Shown here one piece after another: positions 54,901 through 64,000 of a DNA stretch of 64,000 nucleotides (positions are counted from its first letter, which is position 1; every line of letters starts with the position of its first letter). The notes beneath the pieces were generated by a model that saw only the letters and a program-made list of their open reading frames with translations, did not search any database and had not been told where the DNA came from. Source of the stretch: Heterotrichella gracilis (taxonomy: Eukaryota; Sar; Xanthophyceae; Tribonematales; Xanthonemataceae); contig JAULBX010016304.1 of the NCBI GenBank assembly GCA_032358255.1, positions 1 through 64,000 on the forward strand. The letters are read 5' to 3'. The translations under genes were made by a program, and so were the position numbers.

Positions 54901-57900
54901 ACAAGAGACCCTGCAACCTTACGTCCATTTAGGGGGCGAGACTCATGACCCACGTGTCATGAGTCACCCCCTAAATGGACGGAAGTCATGCCTCCCTATG
55001 CACACACACGGTGACACACCCGCCTCCCCTGTAGTGCCGTCCCTAAACCCCACACATGCACACCACACATGCACAAGCCTTTGCGCCCCTCTGCACCGCA
55101 CCCTGACCACAACCCCTCTTTACAACTCTTCCCACCCCCCCAGGGACCCTCCCCGACAGCCCCGCCCACCTCCTGGCCCGGCGACTGTGCGACGCCACCG
55201 CCGCCTGCCTGGCCGCCATGTGGCAGGGGGGGCAGGTGGAGCAGGTCAAGGCGGGGATACTGCCTGCGGGGGACAGCCTGGCTGCTGCGCACGGCGGGCT
55301 TGTGAGTGGGTACAGCGACCTGGTGGCAGGCATGAGCAGCAGTGTGGAGCAGCAGGTGGGGCCGGGATGTCTGAAAATCTCTCGGAATTTGCACACTCCA
55401 TGTTGCTACTTAGAAATGGCAAATTTTGGTGTATTTTTCTCCCGTTGATGGTGATTACTACTATATTAGTTAGCCTGGCTGCTGTGCATGGTGGGCTTGT
55501 GAGTGGGTACAGCGACCTGGTGGCAGGGATGAGCAGCAGCGTGGAGCAGCAGGTGGGGCCAGGATGTGTGAAAATCTTCCGGAATTTGTACACTCCATGT
55601 TGCTTCAAAGAATAAGCAAATTTTGGTGTATTTTCTCCCGTTGATGGTGATTTTTAATATATTAGTTAGCCTGGCTGCTGCACATGGTGGGCTTGTGAGT
55701 GGGTACAGCGACCTGGTGGCAGGGATGAGCAGCAGCGTGGAGCAGCAGGTGGGGATCGTTGAAAATATCTTTCAACCCCAAAAACTTGAGGGATGCACCC
55801 GCGGCTGAGCAGCGCACCTGGTGCGTGCATGCACCGTTTGGCCGCGATTCCAAATTTCAATCGTACTCCCTTTTCTCCTTTGTTAATCACCCCACTACCC
55901 ACGCAGGCCATCCTCCTCACGCTGGGCCGCCTGGGTCAAAAATGAAGGGTTGTTTTAATAACCCTCACAATCCCCCCTATCGCAGGCCATCCTTCTCACC
56001 CTGGGTCGCCTGGGCCTGCTCCTGCGAGCCGACCCCGACTTCTTCCTCACCACCTTTCCAGTGTTACTGGATACCACCAACGCGGGTGCTGCGGGGTACA
56101 GCGGCGCCACCCTTGCCTGCCTGGTGCTGGTCCTGGGGGAGATGGCTGCGGCTGCGGCAAGGAGGGGCGAGCAAGGGGTGTACAACCAGGTGGGTGAATG
56201 AAACGGGGTACCGCGCACCTTGCTGACTGTAAGGGCACCACCACATCGTCGCACGGTGCACCCACCCCACCTCCACTGCTGCCAGCATGTCCCTTTTGTG
56301 CACACGCAGGCTGTCATGCGAGCTCTCTCGCTGAGGCATACTCCTCTCCCCTCCCACATCACCTCTTGCATTATTGCACAAGAAATCCTGCTCCCATGCA
56401 CATCTCTCTCCTGAGCACCTCCACCCAACGCAGAGCCCCCCCACCCACCAACCCACCCACACAGATACAGGTGCTCACCACGGTCCTTTGAAGGCCAACC
56501 TTAGCCCTGGCTTCAATGCAAAAAACCTGTTGTGAGTGCATTCCCATGCCCATGCAGGTCCTTGCCATGTTCATCAAGGTGTACAAGAACCCCCGCTCTC
56601 CCGCTGGCCGCGCCCTCATGCACGCAACAACCGCCCCAGTGCCCGATGCCCAACCTGGTGCCCTGGCACACGTGCTCACGCTCATCGCCCAGGGACTGGC
56701 CACTGCGCCCCCAGAGGTAGGTATTTACCACTTAATATATTATATTGTAAGCAGTTATTGTTATTGTTATGTTAAACAGTTATTGTAAACAGTTCTTTTT
56801 GTATCTGTTTTACACCCGCCGCACTTATGAACCAGGCGGGGCTGCTGCCAGCAATGTGTAATACAATTGAAGATACCACTAGTATAATAACATGAAACCT
56901 TAACACCCTAACCAGATGTATCTTGGCGCCAGGTGCGCCACGAGTACCGGCTGTCCCTCCTCGCCCTGTTCTCAAGCTTTGCCATGATGGTGCCCACGCT
57001 GGAGCTGGACGCCGCACTCATGGACCTCGGGGGCCTGCTGCCCGCCATTGCCGAGGCCAGCAGCGGCATGGGGTCCCGCATGGTGAAGAGCGTGAGTGTA
57101 AGCCTGACGCTTGATGTGATGCTGGAGCGGCACGCGGAGAGCCAGAAGACCATCAAGGTGCGTGGTGTGTCTGAGGGAGCTGGTTGTACATGGGCATAAG
57201 TTACATCATATGTGTGTGTTGTGTGTGATTGTGCACCTGCTTTGCCAGACATGTCCATCAGCAGGTCCCACCATATGCTCTCGTGGGGCCATTCCAATTG
57301 CTGGGGCTGCACATTTCCATCTTGATTACCCAACTCCATAACCCCCATTTACCATTCACTCCCCTCTTCCTGCAGCTGTACCGGCTGCTGTGGCTGTACT
57401 GCGGGGTGTATGGCCTCACAGCCCTCAGCCTACCCCAAGACAAGTACCCATGGCCCGCGGCATGGCGACCTGCGCTGGGTGTGATTGCCACCTCATCACC
57501 GGAGCTGCTGGTGGGCGCGGGGGAGCAGCTGGTGAGCTGGGAATGACATGCCGCGCATTTTACCACCAGGGCATGCTTACACTACTAGATGCGGTCCATG
57601 TAATGCACACTTCCATTATAATTCAGCACATTTGCGTTTAGGGCATTCCAGATGCAGTAGGTTGGCATACTGTCTGGTCTTGGCATGGGCACAAGGGGTT
57701 TTAAAAGGCACATTCAATGGGCACAAGGTGTTAGTAAAGGCACAAATGCGATTGCCATGACCAGGCGGTATGACACACTACTGCATTCTCCCCTCCCCTT
57801 CACCCCACTCTCCTTACCCCTCCCCACACCCTCCCTTCACCTCGCCACACACCCCACCCCTTGCAGGAGAGCCTGGTGATCGAGCGCCTGCAGGGGGAGC

Positions 57901-60900
57901 TGTCAGACCGACTGGGGCGACTGGGGGTGCGCGGTAACGCCCCCACCACATCCGCTGCACTCATCAGGCTGCTGGGGGGGCGGTCCCCACCGGTCCCCAC
58001 CTACGCCGCGCTCTCGGCTCACATGCTCACCATCGCCTTGTGTGAGCTGAGTGCGGCCAAGTATGCGCCCTGGTGGGCGCTGCGGGCTGCCCCGCTGGCC
58101 ACCATCCTGCAGCACGTGGCGGTAAGGGTGGGGTGGGGGGGTGGTGGCGGTCGTCCTGCGGTGGGTAAGATATTAGAGATAGTGTGGTGGTGACAGTGTA
58201 AATGATGTGATGTGTAGTGACGCACAATCTTGATGCCCATGTGGAGACTATCCGTGGCCTGACCACCTCCCTTTTTATCCACTTTTCCTTCCCCCCCCTG
58301 CCCCGCAGCTCACCCCCCCCACCAACAACGAGTACCCACTCCTTGAAGCCATCGCCACCCGCACCTTTGAGGCCTGGTGCGACCGCGCGCAGCACTCCCT
58401 CAGCCACACCACCGCTCAGGCGCTGGGCCCCGCGGCGGCTGAGGGGGAGAGGGACGCTGCCGGTGATGCGCTGCATGCTCTGGCGCTGTGCCTGGTTGGG
58501 CAACTGGGGTTGAAGCAGGGGCGGCCGAGGGTGGCGGCGCTGGCTGACCGGTTGCTCACCATGCTTCTTGACAGGTGGGTGGGGATGGCCTCTCTACTTC
58601 AAGCCAAAGGATTATGGCAGGCGTACTGACACCCTAACCGATGGTGTTGACAACTGATGTAGTCCTAGCCAAGGGTTTGACCGCCCTGTACAGCTAAGCG
58701 AAGCATTTTCATTGCTTTAGGGAATTTTACTTCATTTGTTTTGAGGGTCATAAATGGACAGGCATATGCAACCCTAGCCAAGTGTGACAGCACCTTGCTC
58801 TTCCCTGGCGCAGGTTCCCCTTCTTGCACTTCTATGGCGAGTTCTACCGCAGCCTGATCGGGGTGGTGCATGACGACGAAGCGGCAGTTGGAGCAGGGGA
58901 CTCCATGTTCACCCTTACGGTAAGTGTAAGGGTTTAGGGTTTAGGGATTAGGGTTAAGGGACTCAATGTTCCCCTTTAAGGGATCCCATCCACCCCTACA
59001 GAGCTCTAGCACCACTGACTCCCTGGAAATGGAGCCGGGTCGGAGCGGGGCAATTTGCTTCTTTACTGTTACAAAGCCTTCGCTGGTGAGCTGGAAAACA
59101 TATGCTTGGCTCTCGCAGCAATCCCAACCTCCTAATTGCATAAAAGCTGCAACACCAAACACTGACTCCCTCACCAACCACCACCTCCCCCCTGCAGAGC
59201 TCAAGCACCACCAACTCCCTTGCCTGGAAATGGACCAGGACGGGGTTGGAGCGGGGCGGGCGAGAGGCGCCCGACTACCTGGCTGCCCTGATGCACGAGA
59301 CGTATGAGAGCAGTGGCGCTGCGGGGCAGGCTCAGCCGCACATGCCTGACATCACCTATGTGTACCGCGAGGGCAGGAGGGGGTACATGATGGTGGGGCT
59401 GGAGGGGCCCTACTCAGGTGGGTGGGGGTGGATGGGTGGGGGAATCCAAGGTGGCTGGTGGGGAAATCCTAGCCGCCACGTGGGTGCATCGCCTGGTGTA
59501 TGGACCTTGAGGGCCGTATTCACGTGCGGGTGGTGGGATATGATATGCTATGCTGGCGTGGGAACCTCAGTAATGAGGGGAGGTGGGTAGGTGTGGATGG
59601 TAGTACCCTAGGCAGATGTGGGAACCCTAGAAGAACCAGCGGCCCATGCTGTGTGCAGTGCCCGTTCTGTGGGGCTGGAGGGGCCCTACCCAGGATACAG
59701 TCCGAACCCAACCTACAGTACTCGCCCCTTAGCACACCCACCGTTCACCCAGGCTGGGAGGTGATGCGCGCCAAGGTGCGAGCGGAGGGTATTGTGCGCG
59801 GCATGATTGAGGCGGCTCTCGCGTGTGGCAACACCACCAATGACGTGGCGTGCCAGGTGGCGGCCAACCTGCACTCCGCACTTGTGGAGCGGGCGGATGT
59901 GGGGGTGGTCTCGGAGAGGTGGGTGGTGACCGGTGGGTGGTGGGTGGTGGTGGTGGGTGTGGGGTGCGGAAAGGGGGGGGGGGGTCAGCTGCTCCCCAAT
60001 TCCCCAATTTAGCCATCTGCATGACTCCCAGTTGCCTTTCCAGATGCGTGTTTTAGGGATGTTGAAGCCACATGTGCAGCCTGAGGTCAGACCAGCCTGT
60101 TTGCTCTGTCATCCCCACAAACGTCAGCTCGCTCCCATCCAACCCCCTGCACCACTACCCATGCCCTCTCCTGTCCCCTTGGTAGCCTCCCACCTTCAAA
60201 CACTTTACCCCCCTTTCCCCCCTCTCCCGCCCCCCCCCAGGTACATCCAGGCGGTCACCACCCTGGTGCGCTTCCCAGACAGTCCAGCTGCACGCGACCT
60301 GCTGCGCCTGGTGGCCTGGTCTCCCACATACCACATGGGCACCCACGTGGCGCGATGGGCGGCTGCCAGCTGGCACTGGGTGCTCAGCAGCGGAGGGGAG
60401 GGCAAGGGGCTGGAGGTGCGTGCGGTGGGGAGGGGGGTGGCTGGTGTTTGTGGTCATCTTAGGGGGAAATTTGTGGACTTGGCTAGGGTAGCGTGGGAGC
60501 GCCTGCATGTTTAGGGTGGGGCACCGGCGTGCATCGCACCAGGTGCACGGCTGGCACGTACCTGATTTGCGACTGGCATGTGCACCGCATGCGGCTGGAA
60601 TGCGGTTGACAAAAGTACTGACATATGGCGAGGCGGCGAATGATTGCGGCAGATGATCTACCCCTCTCGTCCCCTCGTCCCCGTTTTCCTTCATCCCCAT
60701 ACCCTGCCTTGCTCCAGGTGGCGCTCATCCACGAGGTTGCCGACGCGTGGATGTCCACCGTTGACCGGCGCATCGGCCTGTTCTCGACCGCCTTTGACGC
60801 AACCAAGTACGCAATGGCGCTGGATGGACAGCCAGACATCGTCACACAGGTGGGCTCAGGAGCCGGGGGTTAGGGTTTCAGGGCTCAGGGTTTAGGGTGT

Positions 60901-63900
60901 CCGACCACATGTTTGGGGAAACCCTTTGTTACATATGGGATGCCCCCTACCCACTTCACTCCAAATCCCCACCCCAGCTTTGACCATCACAAGCTGACCA
61001 TCGTGAACACCCTATCTACCACACCCAACGCATGGATCCCCGCCCTCCCCATGTTGCCCTCTACGAGCTGACCATCGTTGACAACCTGGCCACACCAACC
61101 CCACCCACACACACTACAAACACGCCCCCATCCCTCCATAGGCTTGCCTCCCTCGTGTGAGAAACTGGGCTGCACCCACCATCACCATCACCAACACACC
61201 CCACAGCCCCCCCACCCCCTCCCTGCCCACAGGTTGGCCTCCACGAGCTGACCATCGTCGACAACCTGGCTGCGCACCACCGCTGGGTGTCGTTCCTCAC
61301 GCAGATGGCGCGCGTGCTCATGGGGGGGCCGGGGGCGCTGGCCGGGGCGGTGGAGGCGGCGCTGGCACGCCTGCTCAATTACTCATTCAAGGACCCGCAG
61401 GTAGGGCGGGCTGGTGGGTGGGTGGGTGAGGTAGAGGGCAATTTGCATGGAAAGCTTGGAAATGCTGTAAATGTTGGATGGGAAAGTGGGCCGGCCAGCC
61501 TGCTTAACTACTGCTTCCAGGACCCGCATATGAGAGGGAGCAATCACCCCCCTTCGCAAACACTCTTCATGCGCCGGGGTGAGCACGGGTAAAATTACCA
61601 ATGAAACATACTTCACTCATGGTGTCCACCTGCCTGCAGGCCTTCACGCACCACCCCGCCGCCACCGGCCCCTTCTTCCGCCTGCTGCGCCTGGGGCTGC
61701 AGTACTGCAAGGGGGTGCTAAGGGGGCGAAGCCACGGGGAGGTACCACCCCGCGTGGCGGTGCTTGCGGAGCGGGTTATGCATGCTGCGCTCACGTATTT
61801 CACCACCCCGCCCGCCTACTACGCAAAGTTCGACATTCCGCTGGCAAAGTGAGTGGGAAGGGGGTGGTTGGGGGGCGGGGGCATGTGCATCTGATGGTGT
61901 TGGGGCCAATCGGAATCTATGCCATGCTGTTGGTGTTGCACCTGTGACGCAAAAAGGGTACTTCAATTACACATCGTAGTGCACGTGAGACCCTTTAGCT
62001 TCCCGTTGCACACATGCATTCCTTTCATGCCTCCTTGCCTTCACACTGCAGCGTTGTGGCATGCGGTGATCATCAGTGATCATATGCCTAGGAACTTGCT
62101 CAACAATGAGTTGATATGCAAATTCACATAGAGTACTTGCATAGGTAACAAAAATGGCGTGAACCTCGGCCCAGCCTGTCCTGACCACATGCCCCCCCTT
62201 CCCAGGGAGCACACTGCTGCTGTGCGGGACTTCCAGAGCGCCATCAACTCCTTCTCAACATGGCCGGTGCTGGCGCTGACGGGGGACCAGGAGCACCCAG
62301 TGTGGGGCAAATCAAAGGTGATACCCTAAAGGGTTTTCAGAACCCGGGAGACATTTGTTTAGAGTGGCCTTGGCATCCCCTTAGGGCTCCTCCGCAGGCC
62401 ACCCACTCCTCCCGCAAGGGCCTGCTGCACCATCATCCCTAGAGTTGTCCATTCCATGTTAGGTTTTCCTCACCACCCCAGGGTTTTCTCTGACCCTTTA
62501 AGGGTTTTCCCCCTGCAGGCCACCCACTCCGCCCGCAAGGATCTTCTCAACCTGCTGTTGCGGCACGAGGTGGAGCGACTGGCTACATGGGCAACACCCC
62601 TGGCGCTGGCATCTGTCACCCCTTGTGGGGCCGACAAGCTCAGCCCTGCCATGTGGCGCCAGGTGGCAAACACTGCGTGGGAGGTCGAGCCGCAGCTGGC
62701 GCTGGCGATGCTGGTAGGGTTTAGGATCGAGGGTTTAGAGTCTAGGGTTGTGGAACGTGGAGCCGCAGCTGGCGCTGGTGATGCTGGTAGGGTGTGCAAT
62801 GGGGGGGGGGGGAAGTCTAGTACCAGACACAGTTGCGAATGCCTCACAGGTGGGTGATGCATGTGCTGGTGCCCACCAGTGGTCTGTGGGATGCCGTTTG
62901 CTGACAGGTATACTTCGCTATGGCATTGCTGATGTCAAAATCATGGGGGTCTGAAAACACACCGTTTCCCCCCTCCCGCAGCCCCGCTTCCCCACCTTCT
63001 CCCCCCTGCGATCGGAGCTGGAGGCCCTCTCACTGGCCCAGTGCGACGACCTGCGCCTCCAGCAACTCCCTGACGTGGTCCCCTTGCTTGCCTCCACCCC
63101 CCACGCCCCCCTGCACCGCCTGGCCACATGGAAGACTATGCCGCTGCTGGGGGCCATGTCGCTCATTGCGGGGCCTGCGGGGGCCAACCCAGCGGTGTCT
63201 GATTACCTCATGAAGTCGCTGCTGGGGTGTGATCCAGAGGAGGTGCGCGCACAAAGTTTTCAATTAAGATGGGCAGGATCTAGGGTTTACTGTTGGGTTT
63301 TGGGCCAAAATCAAAATCCAACAGTAAACCCTAGATCCTGCGCCAACAATAAAACCTGCACTTAAACCCTTATCCTGCGCCAAAACCAACACAATACGCT
63401 GTGGTGGGTTCTGTCTACCAGAAGTCGCTGCTGGGCTGCGACCCAAAAGAGATGGGGCCCAAAATCTTCCAGTAAACCCTAGATCCTGCGCCATATCCTG
63501 TGGTGTCCAACTATCTCATGCGCACCAAAACCCTACAGCAAACCCTATGGCTGAGCGCCGACACCATTATGACACCATACGCTATAACCTACACTGCTTT
63601 TCCAAACCTGTACCATATGCTACCCTAGCGGTGTACGACTACCTGGTGGATTGGCTGTTTAGCTGGGATCCAGTGGAGGCGCGTGCATTAGAAGCCAGGC
63701 CAATACCCTACTGACTCTCATTCCCAAACCCTCCCACCCAGGTTGCCTTCTTCCTCCCCCAGCTGGTCCAGCTCCTGCGCAGCGACTCCAGCGGTCAAAT
63801 AGAGGCATTCCTACTGGCTGCCGCCTCCCGCTCCCGCCTGTTTGCGCACCACCTGGTGTGCTTCCTGCGCAGCGAGGCCACGCCGCCCCCCGAGGCGTTT

Positions 63901-63968
63901 AATCCAACGGTCAAGAGGTCAAACTGGGAGCCGCCGGTGGACACGGGGCTGTGGGCTGTGGGGGATAG
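51931..63968 (+). CDS. PI4KA: Phosphatidylinositol 4-kinase alpha, N-terminal and helical part; 3' end outside window
   Basis: Type III PI4-kinase, which makes PI4P at the plasma membrane. 24 exons: 51931-52154, 52373-52506, 52867-53397, 53648-53867, 54179-54242, 54514-54804, 55144-55355, 55986-56189, 56558-56716, 56933-57157, 57376-57531, 57867-58121, 58309-58574, 58814-58919, 59198-59417, 59753-59918, 60241-60415, 60718-60849, 61233-61400, 61640-61848, 62206-62317, 62519-62713, 62982-63242, 63742-63968. All phases agree over ~1637 residues, the usual length before the catalytic domain. Diagnostic segments are LLNLLLRHEVERLATW and, at the right edge, VAFFLPQLVQLLRSDSSGQIEAFLLAAASRSRLFAHHL, which match the PIK helical domain of PI4K alpha. 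N-terminal exons are unresolved. No kinase motif is visible because the window ends in an intron after 63968. Many introns hold exon-border copies. Confidence 0.88.
54841..54981. repeat. Two adjacent hairpin elements, PI4K intron 6
   Basis: The first inverted repeat has arms 54841-54881 and 54883-54919 with almost no loop. The second has arms 54921-54949 and 54956-54981 around ACCCAC. They sit side by side with one base between. Confidence 0.92.
55462..55755 (+). repeat. Two tandem copies of PI4K exon 7 3' part
   Basis: The last 81 bases of exon 7 plus donor and ~110 intron bases (55275-55465) recur at 55471-55660 and 55667-55755, unit about 195 bases and about 95% alike. The copies lack a frame-preserving acceptor, so they are pseudo-exons. 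Confidence 0.95.
55900..55934 (+). repeat. Copy of PI4K exon 8 5' border
   Basis: ACGCAGGCCATCCTcCTCACgCTGGGcCGCCTGGG repeats 55980-56014, acceptor included. Confidence 0.92.
58926..59056 (+). repeat. TTTAGGG tract and copy of PI4K exon 15 5' border
   Basis: Degenerate telomere units (58929-58960) follow the exon 14 donor. At 58998-59056 lies a copy of the acceptor and first ~50 bases of exon 15 (59192-59250): CAGAGCTC(T/A)AGCACCAC. Confidence 0.9.
59671..59706 (+). repeat. Copy of PI4K exon 15 3' border
   Basis: TGGGGCTGGAGGGGCCCTAC(C/T)CAGG repeats 59394-59419; the donor GGTG has become GGATA. Confidence 0.85.
60986..61090 (+). repeat. Two upstream copies of PI4K exon 19 5' border
   Basis: CTCTACGAGCTGACCATCGTTGACAACCTGGC at 61059-61090 and a shorter AAGCTGACCATCGTGAACA at 60990-61008 repeat 61239-61270. 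Confidence 0.9.
61487..61531 (+). repeat. Copy of PI4K exon 19 3' border
   Basis: AGCCTGCTTAACTACTgcTTCcAGGACCCGCA repeats 61368-61399 with a damaged donor (CATATG in place of GGTAGG). Confidence 0.85.
62392..62440 (+). repeat. Copy of PI4K exon 22 5' border
   Basis: GCAGGCCACCCACTCCTCCCGCAAGGGCCTGCT repeats 62515-62547, acceptor included. Confidence 0.92.
62752..62797 (+). repeat. Copy of PI4K exon 22 3' border
   Basis: GAGCCGCAGCTGGCGCTGGTGATGCTGGTAGGGT repeats 62687-62719 with donor; a degenerate TTTAGGATCGAGGGTTTAGAG run lies between. Confidence 0.92.
63275..63339. repeat. Hairpin with telomere-like arms, PI4K intron 23
   Basis: Arms 63275-63302 and 63313-63339 pair almost perfectly. 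They contain CTAGGGTTTACTG and CAGTAAACCCTAG. Confidence 0.9.
63418..63692 (+). repeat. Two copies of PI4K exon 23 3' border
   Basis: AGAAGTCGCTGCTGGGcTGcGAcCCA at 63420-63445 and GCGGTGTaCGAcTACCTggTG...TGGGATCCAGTGGAGGCGCG at 63629-63684 repeat parts of 63190-63248. Confidence 0.88.
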
Positions 63969-64000
63969 GTGGGTGTTGGTGTGGGGCGGGGTTGATGAAC

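Noticed and set aside
55471-55755. Mutually exclusive PI4K exons
   Set aside because: From the AGs available upstream, the copies would be 79 or 83 bases long and break the frame. They lack a pyrimidine-rich acceptor.

Overview
The window looks like nuclear DNA of a green alga (Chlorophyta). The genes have many short exons joined by GT-AG introns. Exons are GC-rich with a C/G third-position bias. Plant-type telomere units (TTTAGGG/CCCTAAA) are scattered through introns and spacers. The gene set is plainly eukaryotic: an RNA polymerase III subunit, an eIF2B subunit, a PI4-kinase, an organelle-type RecG and a PEBP protein. No species can be named from the sequence alone. All exon models were built by hand from reading frame, GT-AG sites and phase agreement across junctions.

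Layout. 1-1414 (+): the end of a PEBP-family gene. 2245-8779 (-): RPC3/POLR3C in 12 exons, convergent with PEBP. 10820-11025 (-): an orphan kinase-like exon. 13765-15452 (+): a secreted CHRD-domain protein. 16733-25366 (+): eIF2B gamma in 9 exons. 26828-27426 (+): a possible small one-helix membrane protein. 28855-41877 (-): a 21-exon gene that reads as one protein of about 1475 residues, joining a DEDDh exonuclease to a complete RecG helicase. 42647-47041 (+): a leucine-rich-repeat protein with a long disordered tail, divergent from exo-RecG. 47700-48475 (-) and 49462-50532 (-): two small genes with related upstream sequence. 51931-63968 (+): PI4-kinase alpha, running off the right edge before its catalytic domain.

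The most unusual property is structural. In four unrelated genes (RPC3, eIF2B gamma, exo-RecG, PI4K) many introns hold one to four diverged partial copies of the neighbouring exon end, nearly always including the splice junction. TTTAGGG tracts often lie between copy and original. Several introns also carry long inverted repeats that resemble MITEs. This suggests that introns here grow, or arise, by local tandem duplication of exon-intron borders, with telomere-like sequence sometimes captured at the joins.

Functionally the genes are mostly unrelated housekeeping genes (Pol III transcription, translation initiation, phosphoinositide signalling, organelle DNA maintenance), with no operon-like logic. 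The exonuclease-RecG fusion is the best candidate for a new protein architecture.
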